From: an archaeon
GTDB lineage: Archaea; Thermoproteota; Nitrososphaeria; Nitrososphaerales; UBA183
DNA length: 64,000 nucleotides
NCBI GenBank assembly: GCA_021828185.1
Contig: JAKASI010000001.1
Coordinates: forward strand, 124,001-188,000
Direction of reading: 5' to 3'
A model generated the notes under the pieces. The model did not search any database. It worked only from the letters and a program-made list of their open reading frames with translations, and was not told the origin of the DNA. Shown here piece by piece: positions 15,648-24,103 of this stretch; position 1 is the stretch's first letter, and every line of letters begins with the position of its first letter. Made by a program: the position numbers and the translations under genes.

Positions 15648-15684
15648 CTATATCAATATAGCAAGAATGCTATAATATGATAGC
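15648..15684. promoter_or_regulatory. Overlapping palindromic operator/TATA region
   Basis: Three inverted repeats overlap here: CTATATCAATATAG (15648-15661), TATAGCAAGAATGCTATA (15657-15674) and GCTATAATATGATAGC (15669-15684). They share the half-site TATAGC and include TATA-like DNA for the leftward winged-helix gene that starts 30 bases further on. This is the layout expected of an autoregulatory operator. Confidence 0.6.
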
Positions 15685-15701
15685 AAAATGACTATAACAG
15701 A

Positions 15702-15730
15702 GGCGATTTGAACACGCATAGGCGTGCCGC
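15702..15730 (+). repeat. 29-bp direct repeat, copy D (att-like site at tRNA-Phe)
   Basis: Identical over 29 bases to 11399-11427. Its last six bases are the 3' end of tRNA-Phe (minus strand), which is the usual place for tyrosine-integrase attachment. The 14-bp core is 15717-15730. Confidence 0.75.
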
Positions 15731-15839
15731 GGGTCGGATTTGAGCCGACGACACTCCGGTCTTTAGCCCGACTCTTTGCAAGCCGATCAGCCGGATGCTC
15801 TCCCTAGCCACCGAATGTTTCAGGCTGAGCTACCGCGGC
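15725..15839 (-). tRNA. tRNA-Phe(GAA) with two introns
   Basis: The minus strand folds as a tRNA: acceptor GCCGCGG with CCGCGGC, D-arm GCUC/GAGC, anticodon stem UCCGG/CCGGA, variable loop GUGUC and T-arm GUCGG-CUCAAAU-CCGAC, with discriminator A and no encoded CCA. Two insertions must be removed. One is 17 nt in the D-loop (15804-15820); AGCC of the exon pairs with GGCU of the insertion. The other is 24 nt in the anticodon loop (15763-15786); removal gives the loop CUGAAGA, the classic Phe(GAA) loop. The second insertion contains the hairpin CGGCU/AGUCG and 3-nt bulges (GAU and AAA) around a GGCU/GGCU helix, a relaxed bulge-helix-bulge. Cleavage would then fall between positions 35 and 36, not at the standard 37/38. 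Confidence 0.88.
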
Positions 15840-15920
15840 ACCGAATCCGCGACCTCGGCCAATCGTATTTAGCCTTTAGACAGTCGCGGGGCTCTCCTTA
15901 AGACCGCCCAGCCGTAAACC

Positions 15921-16868
15921 CTGCCCGCCACGTTAGCAACTCACCACATCACAAGGAAGCAGTTTCACTACAAGTGGAACAAGGACCACACGCCTGCATC
16001 CGTCGTCAACCCGGGCGACACGGTCCGCTTCGACGCCAACGACGTCCTCAGCTGGCAGCTGACGGCCAAATCCGAGTCCTCCGACCTGAACAGCCTCGAC
16101 ACCGAAAAGCTCTATCCGCTGGCCGGCCCCGTATACGTGAAGGGCGCCGAGCCGGGGGACGCGCTGGTCCTCGACATCCTCGGCGTGAAGGTCGACGACT
16201 TCGGCTGGACTGCGATCCTTCCTGGCCTCGGCCTGCTCGACGAATTCAAGGACCCGTTCCTCTACAAGTGGGGGCTGAAGGACAAGAGGTTCGCCCGTTT
16301 TGAGAAGGGAATCAGGATACCCATACGTCCCTTCTGCGGCGTCCTCGGGGTCGCACCTGCGAAGGCGGGCTCCTTCGACGTCATGCCTCCGGGGAGTCAC
16401 GGCGGGAACATGGACATCAGGCACACGACGGCTGGGAGCAGGGTCAGGCTCCCGGTGCAGGTGGAAGGCGCGCTCTTCTCGACCGGGGACATCCACGCCG
16501 CCATGGGGGACGGGGAGATCTGCGTCTGCGCGATCGAGTGCGCTGGTTCCGTGTCCATCCGCTTCGGCCTGGAGAAGGGCGCGAGGCTCCGCTTCCCTGA
16601 GTACTTCACCAAAGGTGAGAGGTCCCCCATGAAGGGGTGGTACGTCACCACCGGCATAGGGGACGACCTAATGGGAGCGGCGAAGGAGTCGGCCCGCGGC
16701 ATGATCAACCATCTGACCAAGACCTACGGCCTCACCAAGGAAGAGGCGTACGTCCTGTGTAGCGTGGCCGCCGACTTGAGGATTCACGAAGTCGTCGACC
16801 AGCCGAACTGGGTTGTGGGGACGATGGTCCCCCTGGACATCTTCCCTAACAGGCTGAGGAAGGCTTAA
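15921..16868 (+). CDS. fmdA: Acetamidase/formamidase (start codon unclear)
   Basis: The product matches the FmdA/AmdA amidase family, which hydrolyses formamide or acetamide to ammonia and the acid. Signs are VNPGDTVRFD near the N-terminus, GPVYVKGAEPGDAL, MPPGSHGGNMD (the metal-site loop), GDIHAAMGDGE and the late SVAADLRIHEVVDQPNW. Family similarity extends to about codon 15942, well before the first ATG/GTG/TTG in frame (GTG at 16137). The frame opens at 15918 and holds CTG (15921), ACG (15930) and TTA (15933, where Met would be expected before ATHHIT). The 90 bases upstream contain no ATG, GTG or TTG in any frame, so the true start is non-standard or lost. The gene lies just outside the island, near the 5' end of tRNA-Phe. 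Confidence 0.75.
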   Translation: MPATLATHHITRKQFHYKWNKDHTPASVVNPGDTVRFDANDVLSWQLTAKSESSDLNSLDTEKLYPLAGPVYVKGAEPGDALVLDILGVKVDDFGWTAILPGLGLLDEFKDPFLYKWGLKDKRFARFEKGIRIPIRPFCGVLGVAPAKAGSFDVMPPGSHGGNMDIRHTTAGSRVRLPVQVEGALFSTGDIHAAMGDGEICVCAIECAGSVSIRFGLEKGARLRFPEYFTKGERSPMKGWYVTTGIGDDLMGAAKESARGMINHLTKTYGLTKEEAYVLCSVAADLRIHEVVDQPNWVVGTMVPLDIFPNRLRKA

Positions 16869-16897
16869 ATCACGTAACGGCCGCTCGAAGGCGTCCG

Positions 16898-19063
16898 TTG
16901 CAGATTTCGCAGTCTTTTCGCCGTTCTGCCATCTCCCGTGCCGCGACTGCAGTCGCGGTAATTGTGATAATCGCCCTGGCAGGAGTAGCCGCCTTCTACC
17001 TGACCTCCTCGGGCAAGCCGACGAGCTCCACGACGACTTCCAGCCAGAGCACTTCGGCGACCACCACCACACAGTCGACGATCCCGACCGGGAAGGTGCC
17101 GAGCTCCATAACCTACGAGACCGTCTCCACCATCCAGTTCCTCGACCCCCAGGTCTCCTACGACATCTACGGCGCTTCGGTCGAGCAGAACGTCTACGAG
17201 CCCCTGCTCTGGTTCGCTGGCGCCAACGGGGTCAACGTCGTCCCCTGGCTCGCCCAGAACTACGCCATATCCAGTGGGGGGCACACCTTCACCGCGACCC
17301 TGCGGTCGGGAGTCAAGTTCGCCGACGGAGAGTCCCTGAACTCTTCCGACGTGTACTTCACCTACAACAGGCTCCTTGTGATGGACGGGAGCGCTCCCAT
17401 AGGGCACGGAACCCAGGCCTCATGGATAATGCAGCAGCTCCTCAACGCCAGCCTGAGCACGACCCTCTGCGGGTGCTCTCAGACCTACGGGAACTCCTAC
17501 GTGAGCGCGGTCCTCGGGGAGAACTTCGTTACGATGCTCTCGCCGAACAAGGTCCAGCTCAACATCATGAACCCGAACGGCGCGCTGCCGTACATCCTCG
17601 GGAACCTGTGGGCCAACATAGTGGCCCCCGACTGGGTGATGCAGCACGACCTCGCCCTCTGGACCCAGTCGAGCCTCGGATACACCCTCCCCTATCCGAC
17701 CCTGAGCGGCAGCCTCACTCAGAGGATGGACCAGTACTTCGACGACTACTCTGCCACCTGCAACTCGGGCGCGACCCCCAAGGGGTGCGCCGCCACCTAC
17801 CTTGACTCCTCCACAGGGGGATCCCTCGCAGGGACCGGGCCGTACACTGTGCAGAGCGTCAACACCGCGACCAACGTCATCACTCTCCAGGCCAACCCCG
17901 GCTACTGGGGGGGCCCCAACGGCACGATACACGCCCAGATCCCCACCGTGATCTACAGGTACGTCCCCGACCAGACAACGCGGGAGATAGACCTGCAGAA
18001 CGCGGCCGCCTCCGGGCAGGCGATGGTGATCGACGTGGCGACGACGAACATTTACGACGTCGCCAACAGGGCCACCTGGCTGACCCAGGGGAAGCTCCAG
18101 TCTTCCCTTTCGGGGGTCTCGATCTACGGACCCTTCACCCAGTACGCGACCTACTTCATCCCGCTGGACACCAACGTGACCAACCCCTTCACCGGGACCT
18201 TCTACTCATTCCAGCCGTTTGCCGACCTGCGCTTCAGGCAGGCCGTGGCCGACTCGGTCAACCTGACCCTCATCGACCAGCAGGTCAACAACAACCTGGG
18301 GACGGTGGCCAACGAGGTAGAGCCTCCGGGCATACCTCCGACGGGCGCATACAATTCCTCTCTCAAAACGAACTACCAGTATGACCCAGGGATGGTCCAA
18401 CAGCTTCTCCTGAGCGCCATGGAGAACCCGATTACAAGCTTCAAGTTCGAGAACGGCACCGCTGCCCCCTCTGGCCTGTTCAGCAACGCCTTCGGCTGCA
18501 CCCAGCTGGGGAGCAACAACCAGTGCGCGCATCCGACCCCACAGACCTTCTCCCTCGTCTATGCGGAGGGTGACACCGTCGACCAGGCGATCCTGGGCCA
18601 GATAGCTCAGACCATCAACAACGTCAGCGCCACCTACAACATGGGGCTGACGGTCAGCACGACCCCGCTCCCCTGCGGCCAGATGACGACCGAGGCGTTC
18701 TCGGGGCAGGTGTACGGGTGGGCCGAGTCATGCTTCGGCTGGTTCGACGACTATCCGTGGTCCCTCGACTTCCTCGGCCCGATACTCTCGCCTGGCGGGA
18801 TATACACCGGCCCAGGCGGATGGAACCTCGCGCAGATGGGGATCTACTGGAACGCGGCCCAGGCGGCCAGCGCGGCCGGGAACAACGCAGGGGTGGTGAA
18901 GGCCACCAACCAGATGGCCGCCCTCGGCAACAAGGACGTCTCTGATATCTGGACCTTCTACCCAGACATCTACATGGTGATGACGTCCAACGTCAAAGGC
19001 TTCTACTTCAACCCGGCCATCTACACCACCGGCGAGCCCCAGTACTTCGCCGCCCTCTCCTGA
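16898..19063 (+). CDS. ABC transporter substrate-binding protein, family 5 (peptide type), first system
   Basis: A 721-residue extracellular binding protein. It has an N-terminal membrane anchor or signal (about residues 17-37), a Ser/Thr-rich linker (40-65) typical of archaeal lipid- or membrane-anchored binding proteins, then the family-5 fold: NVYEPLLWF, the HTFTATLRSGVKFADGE block and SSDVYFTYNR. It captures oligopeptides or other amides and delivers them to the permeases encoded next. It begins at TTG about 30 bases after TTAAAT (16865), so the mRNA is probably leaderless. At 721 residues it is longer than bacterial DppA (about 535). It follows the formamidase by 29 bases. Confidence 0.88.
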   Translation: MQISQSFRRSAISRAATAVAVIVIIALAGVAAFYLTSSGKPTSSTTTSSQSTSATTTTQSTIPTGKVPSSITYETVSTIQFLDPQVSYDIYGASVEQNVYEPLLWFAGANGVNVVPWLAQNYAISSGGHTFTATLRSGVKFADGESLNSSDVYFTYNRLLVMDGSAPIGHGTQASWIMQQLLNASLSTTLCGCSQTYGNSYVSAVLGENFVTMLSPNKVQLNIMNPNGALPYILGNLWANIVAPDWVMQHDLALWTQSSLGYTLPYPTLSGSLTQRMDQYFDDYSATCNSGATPKGCAATYLDSSTGGSLAGTGPYTVQSVNTATNVITLQANPGYWGGPNGTIHAQIPTVIYRYVPDQTTREIDLQNAAASGQAMVIDVATTNIYDVANRATWLTQGKLQSSLSGVSIYGPFTQYATYFIPLDTNVTNPFTGTFYSFQPFADLRFRQAVADSVNLTLIDQQVNNNLGTVANEVEPPGIPPTGAYNSSLKTNYQYDPGMVQQLLLSAMENPITSFKFENGTAAPSGLFSNAFGCTQLGSNNQCAHPTPQTFSLVYAEGDTVDQAILGQIAQTINNVSATYNMGLTVSTTPLPCGQMTTEAFSGQVYGWAESCFGWFDDYPWSLDFLGPILSPGGIYTGPGGWNLAQMGIYWNAAQAASAAGNNAGVVKATNQMAALGNKDVSDIWTFYPDIYMVMTSNVKGFYFNPAIYTTGEPQYFAALS

Positions 19064-19078
19064 CCGTTTTGAACGCCA

Positions 19079-20233
19079 GTGCCCAAGCCTGGGCATAGAC
19101 GGAGATCAGGCCGGTTGCACCTCTACGTCTACATCCTGCGCCGCCTGCTTCTGATGCTGTTCGTCCTCTTCGCGCTCAGCCTCCTGATCTTCTACCTCAC
19201 CAGGGGGCTCCTCCCCCCCACCTCGGCCCTGGCGCCGTACATCACCCCCAGGATGGACGACAGCGCCAAGCTGTCGGTGGCCAGGGCGGTCGGGGTCGCG
19301 ACAAGCTCTTGCCCATCCTTCCAGGCCTTCACCTCCCTGCAGAGCGGGTGCATCGTCCCCGTCTGGGGGCAGTACGGCGCCTGGGCGCACAACGTCCTCA
19401 CCGGGAACTGGGGATACTCCCTCCTCCCCAGCGTGGCCCCCCTGACTCCCACATGGGACGTCTTCTGGAGCAGGTTCCCGTACACCGCCGAGCTCGCCAT
19501 AGCCGCTGCGATACTCACGATCGCGCTCGGGATCCCCCTCGGCATCGTCTCGGCCACGCACAACAACAAATGGCCCGACCACCTGTCCAGAGTCGTCTCG
19601 CTGGGAGGGTACTCCGTCCCCCAGTTCTGGTTCGGCGCCGTGCTCCAGATCGTGTTCGTCCTCTACATCAGGCTCAACGGGCTGGGGCTCCTTTCGACCA
19701 GCAGCGCCGTCGCGACGGCCTGCGGCATCTGCTTTGCTAACCCAGGGACCATCACGACCTTCACCGGGGCGCCCGTCTTCGACGCCGTCCTCTCCCTCAA
19801 CGCCCCCTACCTCTGGGACTCCCTGGTGGCCCTCGTCCTCCCCGCGCTGACCCTGGCGATCACCTCGATCGGGGCGATAACGAGGATAGTCAGGTCGAGC
19901 ATGATGGAGGCGCTGAGGCAGGACTACATCACCCTGGCGCGGTCCAAGGGGCTCAGCGACAGGGTCGTTGTCTACAGGCACGCCCTTCGGAACGCCATCC
20001 TCCCCGCGGTCACGATATCGGGGCTGCTCGTCTCGTATCTCATGGGAGGGGTGGTCGTGGTGGAGATAGTGTTCTCCTGGCCAGGGGTGGGGAACGCGTC
20101 CCTCGCGGCCGCCAACGTCCTAGACGTGAACTTCCTCGAGCTCTATGTCCTCGTCACCGCGGTCATAATCGTGGTCACCAACCTCATCGTGGACATCGCC
20201 TACGGGGTCTTGGACCCCAGGATAAGGTACTGA
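19079..20233 (+). CDS. ABC transporter permease, DppB-type, first system
   Basis: A 384-residue inner-membrane subunit starting at GTG. The first helix is LLLMLFVLFALSLLIFYL. The BPD-transporter permease block follows: TAELAIAAAILTIALGIPLG, then the EAA loop with EALRQDYITLARSKGLSDR and the following RHALRNAILPAVTISG. The C-terminus is YGVLDPRIRY, as in DppB. It has about six membrane helices and an extra extracellular loop (residues 45-125) larger than in bacterial DppB, perhaps docking the long binding protein. It lies 15 bases after the binding-protein gene and one base before the dppC-type gene. Confidence 0.9.
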   Translation: MPKPGHRRRSGRLHLYVYILRRLLLMLFVLFALSLLIFYLTRGLLPPTSALAPYITPRMDDSAKLSVARAVGVATSSCPSFQAFTSLQSGCIVPVWGQYGAWAHNVLTGNWGYSLLPSVAPLTPTWDVFWSRFPYTAELAIAAAILTIALGIPLGIVSATHNNKWPDHLSRVVSLGGYSVPQFWFGAVLQIVFVLYIRLNGLGLLSTSSAVATACGICFANPGTITTFTGAPVFDAVLSLNAPYLWDSLVALVLPALTLAITSIGAITRIVRSSMMEALRQDYITLARSKGLSDRVVVYRHALRNAILPAVTISGLLVSYLMGGVVVVEIVFSWPGVGNASLAAANVLDVNFLELYVLVTAVIIVVTNLIVDIAYGVLDPRIRY

Positions 20234-20234
20234 G

Positions 20235-21161
20235 ATGAGGCAGGGCGGAGGGGAAAAGACGGCCGCCCACGGCCGCAGGGCGGACCTGATGTACGCCTTC
20301 CACCTGATGAGAGGGAACAAACTGGTCCTCGTAGGGCTGGTGCTCTCGGTCGGCACGCTGCTCCTCACAGCGCTCTCCCACCTCCTGGTCAACCCTGCCC
20401 TGGCGAACCAGGAGCCCCTCGCGCTCAGGCTCTGCTGGAACAACCCGCTGATCAACTGGGGGATCACCAACGTCAAGGCCTGCCCTACCCCATACCCCCT
20501 GGGGACCGACGCCTTCGGGCGCAACCTCCTCCAGATGATAGTCCTGGCGGTCCCGGTGGACCTGCAGATTGCCTTCGAGGTGGTCGCCTCTGCCGTACTG
20601 ATCGGGGTCGTCTTCGGCGGGCTCGCCGGCTACGCCGGGGGGTTCGTCGACGAGGCAATCCTGAGGATAACCGACATCTTCCTCGCCATCCCTGCCATCC
20701 TCCTGGCCATCGTCCTGATAGTGGTGCTGGGAAGGTCTCTTCCTACGCTCACCTCCGCCATAATTATCACCTGGTGGCCTTACTACGTCAGGCTCATGAG
20801 GTCCCAGGTCCTCACAGAGAAGGAGAAGCCCTATGTCGAGAGGCTCCGCGCCATGGGAGCCGGCGGACCGAGGATACTCTACATCCACATAGTGCGCAAC
20901 GCAGTCTACCCCATCCTGATCCAGGCGACCCTCGACATCGGTTCCGTAATACTCACCGTCTCGGCCCTGACGTTCATCGGGCTGACACCCAGCCCGCTCC
21001 TCCCCGAACTCGGGAACCTCGCGAGCCAGGGGATTGCCAACATCTTCACGGCCCCGTGGCTCATCATCTTCCCAGGGGTGACCATACTCCTGGTCTCTCT
21101 CGGGTTCAACCTGCTGGGGGACGGAATCAGAGACATCTTCGACCCCCGCCTGAGGAGATGA
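20235..21161 (+). CDS. ABC transporter permease, DppC-type, first system
   Basis: A 308-residue membrane subunit. It has an N-terminal helix (NKLVLVGLVLSVGTLLLTAL), the DppC signature PLGTDAFGRNLLQMI (about residues 90-104), the EAA loop around KPYVERLRAMGAGGPRILY, and the ending NLLGDGIRDIFDPRLRR, which is diagnostic for DppC/OppC. It pairs with the preceding permease to form the translocation pore. Its last codons overlap the ATG of the first ATPase gene (ATGA), so translation is coupled. Confidence 0.9.
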   Translation: MRQGGGEKTAAHGRRADLMYAFHLMRGNKLVLVGLVLSVGTLLLTALSHLLVNPALANQEPLALRLCWNNPLINWGITNVKACPTPYPLGTDAFGRNLLQMIVLAVPVDLQIAFEVVASAVLIGVVFGGLAGYAGGFVDEAILRITDIFLAIPAILLAIVLIVVLGRSLPTLTSAIIITWWPYYVRLMRSQVLTEKEKPYVERLRAMGAGGPRILYIHIVRNAVYPILIQATLDIGSVILTVSALTFIGLTPSPLLPELGNLASQGIANIFTAPWLIIFPGVTILLVSLGFNLLGDGIRDIFDPRLRR

Positions 21162-22270
21162 CCAGCTTGCAGAAGCCAGAGGTCCTCAGGGTGTCCAACC
21201 TCCGGGTGTCGTTCAACACCTACGCCGGCGAAGTGAAGGCGCTCGACGGGATAGAGCTCACAGTCAGGAAGGGGGAAGTGCTCGGCTTGGTCGGGGAGAG
21301 CGGATGCGGGAAGTCGGTCACAGCGCTCGCCATAGCGGGGCTCCTCCCCCCCAACGCAGCCGTCCTGGACGGGAACGTGGTGCTCGACGGAAGGGAGATC
21401 CTGGGGATGAACAAGAAGGACCTCCAGAAGCTAAGGCTGGAGGAGGTCGCCATGGTCTTCCAGGACCCGATGACCTTCCTCAACCCCGTCATCCCGGTAG
21501 GGTCGCAGATAACCGAGATAATGTCGGCAAGGCCGGAGCTCTTCAGAGAACGGCTCGTCGAATTCAGGGTCGCCCAGCTGGACAAGAGCGGGGAGACCGT
21601 ACGGACGAAGGGAGAGAGGGCCCGCCTGGACATCGCGCGCAGTGGGGGCCGGCTTTCGGGGAAGGACTTCAACCGCCTTGCGAAGCTCTACGCCATCTCA
21701 GTCCTTGGGTCTGTGAGGCTCCCGGAGCCCGAGAAGGTCTTCAGGATGTTCCCCCACGAGCTGTCGGGAGGGATGAGGCAGAGAGCCATGATCGCCATGG
21801 CCCTCGTGAGGCGCCCCAAGCTGATCCTCGCGGACGAGATAACGACCGCCCTCGACGTCACTGTACAGGCCCAGGTCCTGCAGCTCCTCAGGGACCTGAA
21901 GGCCCAGATTGACGCCTCCGTCGTGTTCATCACCCATGACCTCGCCGTTATCGCTGAGCTCTGCGATAGGGTCGCGGTGATGTACGCAGGGAACGTGGTC
22001 GAACTCGCCGACGTGGCAGAGCTGTTCAGGAACCCCCTCCATCCGTACACAGTGGGGCTCCTTGCCTCTGTTCCGAGGGTCGATGCCCCGTCGTCCTCCG
22101 AGGCGGCAATCAGAGGCTCGGTCCCAGACCTGATCAACCCGCCGACGGGGTGCAGGTTCCACCCCAGGTGTCCGAAGGCGTTCGACGAGTGCCCCCGCAT
22201 CAAGCCGTCCATGGTCGAGGTAGCTCCGGGGCACTTCGTTTCGTGCCTCTTGTACGGAGGGGACCCATGA
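21158..22270 (+). CDS. ABC transporter ATPase, DppD-type, first system
   Basis: A 370-residue ATPase from the ATG overlapping the previous stop. It has Walker A GESGCGKS, a Q-loop in MVFQDPMTFLNP, the signature LSGGMRQR and Walker B LILADEITTALD. In Walker B the usual Pro after Asp-Glu is Ile. The C-terminal oligopeptide-transporter domain with CRFHPRCPKAFDEC is present; in related ATPases this cysteine cluster can hold an iron-sulfur centre. Compared with bacterial DppD there is an insertion of about 35-40 residues in the helical subdomain between the Q-loop and the signature (around residues 125-175). The product drives uptake with the DppF-type partner. Confidence 0.9.
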   Translation: MTSLQKPEVLRVSNLRVSFNTYAGEVKALDGIELTVRKGEVLGLVGESGCGKSVTALAIAGLLPPNAAVLDGNVVLDGREILGMNKKDLQKLRLEEVAMVFQDPMTFLNPVIPVGSQITEIMSARPELFRERLVEFRVAQLDKSGETVRTKGERARLDIARSGGRLSGKDFNRLAKLYAISVLGSVRLPEPEKVFRMFPHELSGGMRQRAMIAMALVRRPKLILADEITTALDVTVQAQVLQLLRDLKAQIDASVVFITHDLAVIAELCDRVAVMYAGNVVELADVAELFRNPLHPYTVGLLASVPRVDAPSSSEAAIRGSVPDLINPPTGCRFHPRCPKAFDECPRIKPSMVEVAPGHFVSCLLYGGDP

Positions 22271-23331
22271 CGGAGGCTGCACCCTTGGTCAGCACCCAGG
22301 GCCTGGCCAAGTGGTTCCCGGTGAGGGGCGGCTTCTTCGGCCGGGACGTCTCCCACGTGAAGGCCGTCGACGGGGTGACCCTGAACATCAGGCGCGGGGA
22401 GACGTTCGGAATCGTGGGGGAGTCGGGGTGCGGGAAGACCACCCTGGGGAGGACCCTGATGAGGCTCACCGAGGCATCAGGGGGCCGGATATTCTTCGAG
22501 GGCTCCGAGATAACCGGGCTGAGGGGGAGGCGGCTCAAGCCGTTCAGGCGGAAGATGCAGATGGTCTTCCAGGACCCCTACGCCTCTCTGGACCCCCGCC
22601 AGAGCATCCGCTCCGCCCTGACCGAGCCGATGATGCTGCACCGCGTCGTCCCCTCCAGAGGTGCCGCAGACGCCTTCGCCGCGGAGCTCATTCAGAAGGT
22701 GGGGCTGAACCCCGACCACCTCTCCCGCTTCCCCCACGAGTTCTCCGGAGGGCAGAGGCAGAGGGTGGCGATAGCGGCCGCGCTCGCCGTCAGGCCGACC
22801 TTCGTGGTCCTGGACGAGCCGACGTCTTCGCTCGACGTCTCGGTGCAGTCCCAGATCCTCCGCCTCCTCCGGAGCCTCCAGAAGGACCTCGGGCTGACGT
22901 ACGTCCTGATCTCTCACAACCTCGCTGTGATAAGGCAGACGTGCGACAGGACAGCCGTCATGTACCTGGGGAGGATCGTGGAATTCGCCGAGACCGTCAG
23001 GATCTTCGACAACCCGAAGCACCCATACACCAGGGCACTCCTTTCTGCCGTCCCGATACCCGACCCTGGGAAGCGGAAGGCGCTGCACGCCCTGGAAGGG
23101 GACGTCCCGCGCCCCACCGATATACCTTCGGGGTGCAGGTTCAGAAACAGGTGCGAGTTCGCCACCGACGAGTGCAGGGCGGAGTTCCCTCCCTTCGTGG
23201 AGGTGGAACCCGGCCACTGGGTGGAGTGTCATTATGACATAGACTTCCTGACCAATGTTAGAAGAGATTTCTCGCAGCCTCCGCCCGGGCAAGCGTCGCC
23301 GCCGGGGATGAAATCCTTGCAGGTAAGCTGA
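22267..23331 (+). CDS. ABC transporter ATPase, DppF-type, first system
   Basis: A 354-residue ATPase whose ATG overlaps the stop of the previous gene. It has Walker A GESGCGKTT, a Q-loop in MVFQDPYASLDPRQ, signature FSGGQRQR, Walker B VVLDEPTSSLD and a switch histidine in LISHNLAV. The C-terminus has CRFRNRCEFATDEC. It forms the ATPase pair with the DppD-type subunit. It is the last gene of the five-gene transporter operon; the following gene lies 93 bases away with its own A/T-rich element. Confidence 0.9.
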   Translation: MTEAAPLVSTQGLAKWFPVRGGFFGRDVSHVKAVDGVTLNIRRGETFGIVGESGCGKTTLGRTLMRLTEASGGRIFFEGSEITGLRGRRLKPFRRKMQMVFQDPYASLDPRQSIRSALTEPMMLHRVVPSRGAADAFAAELIQKVGLNPDHLSRFPHEFSGGQRQRVAIAAALAVRPTFVVLDEPTSSLDVSVQSQILRLLRSLQKDLGLTYVLISHNLAVIRQTCDRTAVMYLGRIVEFAETVRIFDNPKHPYTRALLSAVPIPDPGKRKALHALEGDVPRPTDIPSGCRFRNRCEFATDECRAEFPPFVEVEPGHWVECHYDIDFLTNVRRDFSQPPPGQASPPGMKSLQVS

Positions 23332-23424
23332 CCTTCGTCCGCATTTTTCTGTTCAAATCCGCACAATTAAGTTCCCGGCGCCGTTGGCAAGGCCGACCTG
23401 CAGAGGCGCGGGCAGGGGCGAAAC

Positions 23425-24021
23425 ATGTTGATACCATTCCCGCATACGCTGCCGCCGGTACAGGGGTACTTCCCAGCGCAGCTGCTCCTCCTCGCTCTGC
23501 TGGGGATGTCGTTGGTGCTGATCTTCGCAGGGAGGACCCTGGCAAAGGTGGTTGCTTTCTTGGCAGTGGGCCTCGTGGGCGCGGCGCTGGGCGGGACCCT
23601 GGCGGCCCAGTACCTCCCTCAGATGTGGGTGATCTTCGGAGCGCTGCTGGGCTTCGTCATGGGCGGGGTCCTGGGAGTGGCCCTCTTACCTCTCGGGGTC
23701 GGACTGGCACTGGGCTATGCTGGCTACGTCGTGGCCCTGAGCTTCGCACTCAGCTCGACCGCGGCCTTGATCGTCGGTGTGGCCTTCTTCATAGTCGGCG
23801 CCCTTCTTTCGAACAGGATCCTCAGCGTCACGACGGCGGTGATAGGAGGCCTGCTGCTCTTCGACGTCCTCACGCGCTACGTAGGGTTCTCGTCGCCCAT
23901 CGCCGGCGTGGTCGCCGCCTTCGTCACCTTCATCGGGCTCTGGGTCCAGCTCGCCCCGGGCAGGCGTCCGTCGCAGCCGACCACTGCAGCGGTAGGAGGT
24001 CAGCCTGGTGATCGCCGCTAG
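23425..24021 (+). CDS. Multi-pass membrane protein of unknown function
   Basis: A 198-residue very hydrophobic protein with about six or seven membrane helices, rich in Gly and Ala, and a short hydrophilic C-terminal tail. There are no charged residues inside the helices that would suggest a transporter motif. Its pattern recalls the DUF4203-type small membrane proteins, which I cannot confirm. It stands alone between the ABC operon and a small monooxygenase gene on the other strand. Confidence 0.6.
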   Translation: MLIPFPHTLPPVQGYFPAQLLLLALLGMSLVLIFAGRTLAKVVAFLAVGLVGAALGGTLAAQYLPQMWVIFGALLGFVMGGVLGVALLPLGVGLALGYAGYVVALSFALSSTAALIVGVAFFIVGALLSNRILSVTTAVIGGLLLFDVLTRYVGFSSPIAGVVAAFVTFIGLWVQLAPGRRPSQPTTAAVGGQPGDRR

Positions 24022-24103
24022 TCAACAGGTCCACCGGCCGAACGTCGTCCTTTCGCCAGACCGGGAACAGGAATTCCCCTTGGTAAAGGGCTTCTAGAGG
24101 CGC

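Noticed and set aside
17420..20888. Other long frames opposite or out of phase with the transporter genes
   Set aside because: All are shadows of strongly supported transporter genes, with biased composition and no independent start signals.
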